Assembly: GCA_964036295.1 (NCBI GenBank)
Contig: OZ038472.1
Span: 7,896,001-7,960,000 of the forward strand
DNA from: Plumapathes pennacea
Taxonomy: Eukaryota > Cnidaria > Anthozoa > Antipatharia > Myriopathidae
Direction of reading: 5' to 3'
Length of the DNA stretch: 64,000 nucleotides
Below the pieces are notes generated by a model. That model made no database searches and had not been told where the DNA came from. It worked only from the letters and a program-made list of their open reading frames with translations. Below are positions 55,990 through 64,000 of this stretch, one piece after another (positions within the stretch are counted from its first letter, which is position 1; every line of letters starts with the position of its first letter). The position numbers and the translations under genes are program-made.

Positions 55990-57206
55990 TTTGTAGTGCA
56001 TCAGCCGTACTACCTCCATATAATCCGGCTTTACAAGATAACGTGGTTGGACGAGACGATTTGATCGAGAGTTATTTTCGTCTGGGCTTAACTGCGACTG
56101 AAATTCTTATGTTCCTGTTGATGGTGCACGGTATGAATCTCAGCCGACGACAACTTAAACGAATCTTACGTATGAGAGGTCTGAGGAGAAGGGATACAAG
56201 TGATGTAGATGAAGTTTTCGATGCTCTTGGTGAAGAACTGAATGGCAGTGGTCGTCTTATTGGTTATTGCGCGCTGCATCAGCGACTAACAGTCGAGCGT
56301 GGTTTATCAATCGGTCAAGATGTCGTACGCCGCGTTCTGCGAATTGTTAACCCTGAGGGTGTGGAGAGGCGATTACGAGGGAGATTGATGAGAAGAAAGT
56401 ACAAAACAAAAGGCCCCAATTATTTATGGCACATAGATGGATACGACAAACTAAAGCCTTTTGGCTTCTGCATACATGGCGCTATAGACGGATACAGTCG
56501 GCGTATCCTGTGGCTTGAAGTTGGCCCATCAAATAATGATCCTACCATTGTTTGTCACTACTATCTGGACTGCGTAAAACAACTAGGGGGCACTGCAAGA
56601 ATCATCAGAGGAGACCGAGGGACTGAAAATGGACATATTGCTGCAGTGCAGCGATTCTTTAGAAGTGATGCCGCAGACGATTTTTCCGGGGAAAATAGCT
56701 TCACGTTTGGTGCATCGACATCAAACCAACGCATCGAAGCGTGGTAGGGAATTCTCCGAAAACAATGTTCCGACTGGTGGATAAATTACTTTAAAGATCT
56801 CAGGGACGTTGGCCTGTATTCCGACAATAATATAGTCCATAGAGAGTGCTTGAAATTATGTTTCTTTGGAGTCCTACGAGAGGAATTGCATCGCGTGGCA
56901 AAATTGTGGAATGTCCATAGAATGAGACCTTCAAGAAACCCTGACTCACCCCCTGGTCGACCAGACGTTCTTTACTTTATTCCTCAGGCAACCGGCACTC
57001 GGGATTACCTGACCCCATGTAACCTCGACGACATTAATTTTGCTGAGCACATGTCCTGCGATCAGCTTCCACCCGGAGGGTGTTCCCCGGTTTTTAAAGA
57101 GTTGGCAGATTTGCTCATGGAGGAACAGAATATGGCTATGCCCCAAACACATGACGAAGCGCTCACTTTGTATGCAGAGCTTACTCGCTTGATTGAAGCA
57201 ATTTAG
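55990..57206 (+). pseudogene. DDE integrase-like gene (transposon-derived), one in-frame stop
   Basis: The frame is open from 55950. The first 15 or so residues are probably not real, since a TTTGTAG|TGC acceptor near 56000 suggests an upstream exon. An HTH-like start (RDDLIESYFRLGLTATEILM, SRRQLKRILRMRGLRRR) is followed by a second helical part and an integrase core: D in YLWHIDGYDKLKPFGFCIHG, AIDGYSRRILWLE, D in IIRGDRGTENGHIAAVQ, E in STSNQRIEAW. A TAG (56745-56747) replaces what should be Trp, and the same frame continues GILRKQCSDWWINYFKDLRD to a natural-looking end at 57206. This family is widespread in fish and cnidarian genomes and looks like a retroviral-type integrase carried by DNA transposons or domesticated. 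A single lesion suggests recent death. Confidence 0.65.
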
Positions 57207-57934
57207 ATGGAATCTTTGAGAAACGCGGGTTTTGGGGTGCTCAGGGCTTCTCTAACCTCTCCTGGTGTTCTTCTATTCCGAACGTTGAAATTGAGCCGCT
57301 GAGCGTCGAAAAGAGCGCCGTGAGAGAAAAAAAAAAAAAAAGAAAAAAAGAAATAGACTGACTTTTCTATTTCTCTTTATTACCTTAGTGTGAAGCACTC
57401 TGATTAATTTCTTTTGAGTTTAAATAGAAACACAGAGGAAGGAACACATTTTGCTGTAGAAGACTGACACTGAACATAGTTTTAATTAAGCTTAGTGTTT
57501 TGGTGAATAGCATTGCTGTCTGCTTGTTTGATTCAGCAATACTATAAAAACATATTTTTTGCATTAATTGCATGCTGTCCTGCTGATTACAATGATCACG
57601 CACTCTTCTATGAGCCCTCCTGGCGCAGCTGGTGTTTCCATGGCTTAATATTGTGGTTTACTATTGGCCAGTCAATGAAACAGGAACATTGGTTGTCGAA
57701 ACATAATAAATATATTCCGAGTGCAAGAATTAATAACAGCAACATATCAACAAAAATAACAAAAATATACAAGAACAACAAACATGTCCCAGTATTAACC
57801 GGATTGGATTGTTTTTTGTTTTTTTTGTTGTTTTTTTTTCGCTAAATTGCGGGATATATTGTAAACCAGCTAATCTGAATGCAAACAAAACAACAAGAAA
57901 TTAATAGTAACTGTCAAATAAAGCAATCCTGTCC
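57207..57934. other. convergent spacer between the integrase-like and UBX-HECT genes
   Basis: A/T-rich, with an A run at 57329-57350 and T runs near 57815-57840. No gene recognised. The two genes point towards each other here. Confidence 0.5.
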
Positions 57935-60763
57935 TCACAGAAAATCTATGTCCCAGTATTCACCGGATAAAATATTGTTCATTTCTTCGCGAAACTGCGG
58001 AAAGCATTGATATGTAGTAGGCAGTTCAAGGACTGCCCCACAGGTGTGCGCAACCGGGCGTCGAGCTGCGCCGTCAAGGGTAGTAAACGTTACGGTAATG
58101 TTTTGCACACAGAGCATGTTAGATCCTGTGCAAAACCGTAAAAACTTTGTCAGCTTTTCCTCGTCTAGGCCTCGTATGTATTGTTTGAGGTAGGAAGTGG
58201 CATCTCGCTGGGCGTTGTTGGCCGGATCTGCAAGGAGCATTGCCAAGACCTTCTTGTTGGTTGGCTTGCATTTTTCGTATAACAGTTCTACGAGATGGGG
58301 AGACGATAAGTGATACTGGATTATACTGGATTATAAATGATGCTGGATTTTTTCTTTGTGCGCAATCTCCAGAACAACGCTCTTAACCTTATTAGGCTGG
58401 GGCACTGTTTTACAGCCGAACCTATCCAACAAGTCAACCCATTCATGGGACCGTTCATCAGTCAATTCATTACTCAGGGATAGACGAATCGATTCTCTTT
58501 CGTCTTTGCTAACATATGCTAGGAAAGATTTCAGGAGCATTTCACTCGTTACTTCGTCTTCTCCAAAGAGCGTGGCCGCGACGAATGCCCTGCTAAGCTC
58601 GACAGGGAAAAACTTCGTTTGCTCATACCCTTTAACAAGGATTCTACCAATGGATTCCCATTCTGGATGCTGGAAGTCATGTCTGATGACTGGAACTCTC
58701 TCATCCTCACCATTTGTGCACGAGTCGTAGAAGGAGTTCCAGAACGCTGAAAGTGCATCCAGGAAAATACCATTATTGTCTAATCCCTCCTCTTCGTCTC
58801 CAAAAGAATTGACCATAACAACGGTCACTGCAGGGACATTTATTATTGACTCGTCCTTAAAATGGTTGATCATGTCGGCTAGTACGTTTACTCTTCTTAC
58901 TTTTAGGACCCTATAGGATCAGAAGAAATAACAACAACAACACAACGACAAAGGAAATTAGAAACGAATGTCAAAATATTAATAGAAAAGAAAGCAACGC
59001 TCAATACCATTCTTTGGTATTGAGTCTAATCCAAAGAGGTTTCAACTGAAACTTTATCTGCTTATCGGCTGCTGTTTGGTCATATGTACTGTACCTGGGT
59101 AGGAGATCCTTTCTCTCGTCCGATCTACTTTCCTCGTTTCCGTTTTCGTTTTCGTTTCCGTTTTCGTTCTCTCTGACACTCCCCATTCTTTGTAAGAACG
59201 AGAAACAGACAGTCAGGTATTTGTGACGGGTAAAGTACCTATCATTAGTTGAAGTCTTTGACGCTGATACTTCCAGTGATTTTGTTAGTATTATAATTAC
59301 TGGTTGATTGGAACTTTAACTGTAATTGATACTAGCTACGTTGAGCAAATTTTGGTGGAGCTTAGAGAGTATCGCAGCATATACCTTAAGAAGTGATACT
59401 TGTGAATTCAATATTACTACTCTCTGCTTTCTCCTGATTTCTGATATCCTTGTGCTGAGTAGGCTCTCTACTAAGTTAAGACTTAATTCCACTTACCTGT
59501 TTGTTGGTGAAGCTTCACCTTGCCAGCTGTGAGAAGATTGTGGTCAATGAAATTTTGAAATACTACATGCTCATTTGTGTGTTCACGGAGTTCGATAGCG
59601 TGTACCGTAATTGTTAGGCAGTGTATTACCCTTTTCACAGTCCAAATAAATAATACTGTTTTACATGGACAAAAGTTGCTTTGAAATTAGTCAGAAGTGT
59701 TCACTTCTGGAAAATTAGGCAGTATCAATAAATCCCAAGGCAATAAAGGCCAAGGTGACACCCAATTTTAATACATTACACAATAGATTTTTTTTCTCAA
59801 ATAAGAAGTAGCTGTTTTCAAGCAATCAAGTCACTCTTGGGAAATGTTCAATTTTAGAATATTAAATGTATCAACGTGTCAAAAATTAAAATAACGACAA
59901 AAAAATCACGTATATAGATCGATTACACTCTCCACTAGCCTGGCACCAACCTTTGATTGTCTCCTTGAAGCAGGACACTTGGTGGCTTTTCTTCTACAGC
60001 GTCAAGTACAAAGGATTCCTTTTGTGGAAAAGTAGTGGTAGAGCCAAATCCTATGATAGAAATCTCGTCGTCGCCTTCGTTCAAGGAAGGTGTACTCTCA
60101 CTTTCAACCATTAGGAGTACTGTTTTCTCTACGGCGACCACTGGTAAGGTTGGTGTCAAGCAACTGACTTCATGGGTTGAAAGGGTGAAATTCTCAGGTG
60201 TCAAACCTTGAGACCCAACCCAGTCATACACAGCAGCCATATTCTCGTTCCGTGAAAATGCACGACTTATTAACCCCAAGGTGACATGGCGAACAGGGAC
60301 AACAATGGCTTCCTCATCATTACAGGGAAGAGGAACTCGGGCTTCTCTGGCGGCCCGGAGCTGTTCCTGACGCTTGAAGGAAGACAAGTTGGATGCTATC
60401 AATTTCCTTTTCTCTTCTTCTTTTGCCTCCTTTTCTTTGTTTTTTTCTAAAGCTTCCCTGTACTCGTTGTCTTGTAGTTCTTTTATGGCTTCTCGTTCCT
60501 TAGTAGAGCCCAGAAGCATGCTGCTGCCTTCGGAATTGGGGAGCTTGGACGACTGCTGGAACGTTGGTGATTGGAGGTCCACTTCATTGTCACCATCGCC
60601 ATCTTCTATTACCATGGTTTGAAGATACAACCGAACACGGCTGGACAGCTTATGCCTCTCCACGTACTGGGCCAAGGTATATTCAGACATCTGCTCACCA
60701 CAAAAGCTGGTAATGGAGCACACCATGGAGGTATAGGTGGGAATCAAATTCAAGGGATAGTCA
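57935..60763 (-). pseudogene. UBX-HECT ubiquitin-ligase-like gene, three visible exons, one stop
   Basis: Minus-strand exons 60763-59951, 59187-59095 and 58910-57935, joined at GT-AG sites with matching phase 2 throughout. Exon A: YTLAQYVERHKLSSRVRLYL, a charged helix (NEYREALEKNKEKEAKEEEK), then a UBX-like domain (AREARVPLPCNDE, VPVRHVTLGLISRAFSR, MAAVYDWVGSQGLTPENFTL). Exon B: a short NENGNENENG linker. Exon C: a HECT-like domain, starting VLKVRRVNVLADMINHFKD, with GDEEEGLDNNGIFLDALSAF and FFPVELSRAFVAATLFGED, ending TKFLRFCTGSNML and RRPVAHTCGAVLELPTTYQC with the catalytic-type Cys in HTC. A TAA at about 58334 interrupts exon C; text after it continues in frame. The 5' exons are not identified (acceptor GTTTAG at 60764). 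UBX domains usually bind p97/VCP and HECT domains transfer ubiquitin; the combination is typical of mobile multicopy genes in some animals (inference). Confidence 0.6.
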
Positions 60764-61578
60764 CTAAACAAGCGAAACTAACCGATTGAGTAATCCCGAC
60801 GCGAACTGGATTAATAATAAACTGAGTGGCTAGCTGAATAAGTATTAAAAGGAATAATTAACTATTCTTTTTTGTCTACTGGCGACATTTCTTCGGAATT
60901 CCCAGATCCGCTCTTATTCGTGTTTATGATGGTTTTCATACCAACCGTTTCCTCGTTTTAATAACTGATGATCGGTGGCTGCCACAAACAAAACTGAGAC
61001 TTGGTGGACACACGCACAAAGGCTGAAACTGCCTTTTCGACAAATAAATTGTCCTCCTCGGTATTCATCTCGTAATGTTTTTTTTTTGTGATTAAATAAA
61101 TAAAACTGTGTTCGGGTATTGTCAATAAACAGTGTTAGTTCGCTAGGCGGGGGTTATTCGCTGATAAAAATATAACGTCCGCTCCTGAGCAGACATTATT
61201 CGGTCACGTGTCACGATTCCATCAACTAAAGATCGTGATTGCTGCGCTGAGTTTAGTGTAATCTCGCGTAAATAAATGTAGTTGGAGGACATTGCTCATG
61301 CTGGATGACAATTTATCTACTGGATATAGTTATGCATTGAACAACTGGGGCCTACTCTATTAATCCCGGCACAAATGGACAACGACGTTGGGTCTATTTG
61401 CGCTGGGCATTATAGTCAAACATGTATCATATGGTGATCCTTAGGGAATGGCTAATAGACTGCTTGGAATTAAAACGATGTTACTGTAATGGCCCTTTCT
61501 CGGATGCTGTCTTTGCAGCTTGTATTTCATTCCTCAATGATCAGCTGTCAGCATGTAAGTGTACATTGCAACACAATG
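60764..61578. other. no gene recognised; may hold 5' exons of the UBX-HECT gene
   Basis: A minus-strand ATG frame near 60960-60875 (MKTIINTNKSGSGNSEEMSP) is open but lacks a good donor, so it is not called. Confidence 0.4.
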
Positions 61579-61695
61579 GCTAACATGGCAACTGGTTTGA
61601 ACTCAGGAGTGTGAACAGTAGAGACATAAATACCACCATTTGACGAATCCTCTCACTTGACTCTGAAGATGGCTGCCGCTCAGGAAAACTATGTT
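61579..61695 (-). repeat. fragment of the Penelope-like element end
   Basis: GGTTTGAACTCAGGAGTGTG, AACAGTAG, then CATTTGACGAATCCTC and CTTGACTCTGAAGATGGCTG match the left edge and the right arm of the 30-31 kb insertion, joined by an internal deletion. The orientation given is uncertain because the two parts come from opposite arms. Confidence 0.55.
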
Positions 61696-62095
61696 GCAAG
61701 CTATTCAAAGAGATTCGTTAAAATATATCCAACAGGAACTGACTAAGCAAAAACCTAATAACAATTTTTACTTGTAAAAATGGCTGCCAGCTGACTTATT
61801 GTTGACAAACTTGTTGTAAGCTATGCAAAGAATATCAATAACGACATGCAGCAATATAAAATTTTAAACCCAACTAAACACAATTTACAAGCAATTTACA
61901 ATTTTTAAACCTAACTAACCACAATCTTATTCCAACAGGAACTAAGTAGAACCATAATTGATGTTTTTGGTTTGATGACTTTGATGAAATTTTCTTGTGC
62001 AACAAACCAGTGTATATGTATATATGTTCAGCAAGTTTCTGAAAGAAAAATGGGATAGGTGATATCAAATGTGGTGATTTTGACTTATTGGACAT
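61696..62095. other. no gene recognised
   Basis: AT-rich; short repeated AACAAACTTGTTGTAAGCTA-type fragments only. Confidence 0.4.
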
Positions 62096-62109
62096 GATGA
62101 GTTGCGAAA

Positions 62110-62250
62110 AAGCCCTGGCCAAACGAGGTGCAAGTCGACGCAAGTTGATGCAAGTTTGAAAACTTGCGCGGACTTGCGTTTCGTTTGGCCACCAACTTGC
62201 ACGGACTTGCATCGAATTTTCATGCAAGTCGACGCGAAGAGCGCGTTAGC
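62110..62250. repeat. GCAAGT-rich palindromic repeat
   Basis: GGCCAAACGAGGTGCAAGTC at the left pairs with TTGCGTTTCGTTTGGCC, and many GCAAGT/ACTTGC hexamers alternate through 62130-62230. MITE-like, non-coding. Confidence 0.55.
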
Positions 62251-62267
62251 AAAGGCAAGTCTAAATT

Positions 62268-63052
62268 CTATCCCGTATAGCTTGTAACTCGATCACTTCA
62301 AGAATGTGTTAAAATCTGTGTGCTGATAATTTTCTCTCTAATTATTGTTTTACTACGCTTCTGTCGCCAGTTTCGGCTACCGTATTCGCTCAGAGCAATC
62401 GGAACTTGGAGTCTTGAATGATTTAGTCAGATGTCTTAATTTTCTGTAATCTGACACGCGGTGATTGCAGCGAGAATCGTTCACAAGCCCTTAGAAGTAT
62501 GACTAGGTCTGAAGCCCTTGTATAATTTGAAGTAAACTGTTCAAGTTTTGCTTTGATTCTGGGAGAAATCTTGCTGTTTTGAGTGGGTTCACATACCAAA
62601 CAATTCGAGCCTATTAAATATGCATGCCTGAGTCTGGTGCATGCAGCCAGAGTAAAAACAAATCGCACAGGAAGCCTATTTAATTGTACTGCCTATGAAT
62701 TCAAAATTGGAAAATCAGTGTTCCTTTTTTCCCGTACTACGACGGCCGACCAACTTCAAACTTTGAGTATTAAATTTTGAGAACGTGCTTGGCAGACTGT
62801 ATGAATTAATTTGACATGCCGACCGTGGGAAATACGTACTTCGTCACGCAATCGATCCTTTTTTCAACGCAAAAGTATAACACACACCATTCTTTTTCTC
62901 CTTCCTTTGCGTGTAGCACTTGATTTCGAAGAAAAGATTGAGTCAACATTTCGGTAAAACAAAAGCTACTCTTGTTGGGAGTTACCAAAGTAAAAGTCCC
63001 ATCAATGGCAGAGTGAGGGGATATCTGCGATTATCGTATTTCTAGTATAATA
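62268..63052. repeat. repeat R5, copy 2 (inverted relative to 52 kb)
   Basis: The reverse complement matches 52170-52965 over its length: TTCTATCCCGTATAGCTTGT, CAGTTTCGGCTACCGTATT, CGACGGCCGACCAACTTCAA, TGCGATTATCGTATTTCTAG. Confidence 0.85.
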
Positions 63053-63149
63053 TTGAGATGTGCGGTGAAAGCATACAGTACATGAGAGCTCTAAGCAATG
63101 TCATACATAATCGATTACTTGGGCGTGGGACCTCTGCGAATATCGTATT

Positions 63150-63305
63150 TCCAGTATTATTATCCCCGAGCGTAAGCGAGGGTAATAATCACGACGCTAA
63201 TGCAGTTGTATTGCTTTATTTGGAGACTCGAAGCGCGTCACCATCTCGAGATTTAATGTTAGTCAGTCTGTCAGTGTGTCAGTCTTCGTACGACCTCAAG
63301 GCCAG
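63150..63305. repeat. far end of repeat R5, copy 2
   Basis: CCCCGAGCGTAAGCGAGGGT, TCACGACGCTAATGCAGT and GACTCGAAGCGCGTCACCAT match 53030-53152 in reverse. A 100-bp spacer with a second CGTATTTCCAGTATTATTA copy separates it from the main part. Confidence 0.65.
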
Positions 63306-63436
63306 GGCCAGGTGCCTAAGCAATGACGTAATTATCGATTAGTGTCTCCGCCAGTAGTTTAACTGGCACATGGAAGAAAAAAGATTTGAACAAAGCAACA
63401 ATTGTACGTAACTGCGTTCACAAAAATGAATTTAAA

Positions 63437-63713
63437 AAGTAGAAAACTTGAAACAGAACGGTCTTGCGAAGCTCGTCTTTAAAAGAGAAGGGAACAGGCA
63501 CGGGCAAGGCGAAATAGTGAAACGATCAAACAGCGCCAAATACGTCTAGAGAAAAGACGACAAACATGTTATAACCGACAGCATCATGAACAGAAACGTG
63601 CCGAAGAAACGGCTCCGCGAAGGGAACAGCGCTTGAAATCAAATCGGGAGCTTCAGACGCCGTTTTGTGTTAAACTCAGATACTTATTCAGAAAGCTAGG
63701 ACAAGCAACAAAG
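63437..63713 (+). pseudogene. Arg/Gln-rich transposon-type exon (one stop)
   Basis: Reads ETERSCEARL-stop-KRREQARARRNSETIKQR, then QIRLEKRRQTCYNRQHHEQK and APRREQRLKSNRELQTPFCV, ending LGQATK at a possible donor AAG|GTCAGT (63713/63714). Arg/Gln-rich imperfect repeats of this kind (RL-x-R-x-R) are common at the start of Helitron and PIF1-like transposon proteins and in STPR-type domains. The TAA at the position of a repeat Gln marks a defective copy. Full identity is not recognised. Confidence 0.4.
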
Positions 63714-63744
63714 GTCAGTCAGTGGAAATCGAACAATCACCGCG

Positions 63745-64000
63745 ACAAATATATTCTATCCCATATCTTGCAACTCGATCACTTCAAGAATGTATTAAAT
63801 CTGCATGCTGATCATTTTCCCTCGAAGCATTGTTTTAATACGCTTCTGTCGCCAGTTTCGGCTACCGTATTTCCTCAGAGCAATCGGAACTTGGAGTCTT
63901 GAATGATTTAGTCAGATGTCTTATTTTTTCTTTCAAGACTAAAACGATAACAAATGCTGTAATCTGACACGTGGTGATTGCAGCGAGAATCGTTCGCAAG
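63745..64000. repeat. repeat R5, copy 3 (cut by window end)
   Basis: From ACAAATATATTCTATCCCAT through CAGTTTCGGCTACCGTATTT it follows copy 2 in the same orientation. It carries a small insertion (CTTTCAAGACTAAAACG) near 63930. Confidence 0.85.

Overview
The window looks like nuclear DNA of an animal, most likely an anthozoan cnidarian (stony coral or close relative). The reasons are spliced genes with GT-AG introns, a full discoidin domain receptor tyrosine kinase, and dense BEL/Pao, Ty3/gypsy, Helitron, Penelope-like, hAT-like and TTAA-type elements, with (CCCTAA)n-like interstitial repeats. The species call is an inference. Nothing in the window looks bacterial or viral.

Layout. 1-0.9 kb: 3' end of a BEL/Pao retrotransposon. 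2.8-5.5 kb: a decayed, spliced DUF3987-like gene. 5.6-9.3 kb: minisatellite and a broken Ty3/gypsy-like element. 9.3-10.05 kb: copy A of a dispersed repeat (R1). 10.6-11.8 kb: a broken gene with a possible nuclease fold. 13.5-14.1 kb: a LINE 3' end. 14.5-22.8 kb: a Helitron replicase gene split by a complete, young BEL/Pao element (468-bp LTRs, GCTAC target duplication). 22.8-34.7 kb: mostly repeats, including a fold-back around telomere-like repeats, two MITE-like elements, a hairpin-shaped Penelope insertion, a mariner-like MITE and a tRNA-derived SINE.

35-49.3 kb (+ strand) holds the one clearly intact host gene. It is a discoidin domain receptor whose eight coding exons join with matching phases into 2781 nt (926 codons plus stop). 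It encodes signal peptide, discoidin domain, discoidin-like domain, transmembrane helix, a juxtamembrane region with repeated YA(E/D)P motifs and a DDR-type tyrosine kinase. Its first coding intron is built from nested transposons, and the acceptor of the discoidin exon sits at the edge of a dispersed repeat (R2).

49.3-64 kb is again repeat-rich. A 983-bp element is nested in a MITE at 52-53 kb and has inverted relatives at 62-64 kb. Between these copies lie two convergent genes, each broken by one stop: a DDE integrase-like gene (+) and a spliced UBX-HECT ubiquitin-ligase-like gene (-). These two may be the coding parts of one large, poorly described transposon; that is a hypothesis. The window ends in an Arg/Gln-rich exon typical of transposon-encoded proteins and a third copy of the 52-kb repeat.
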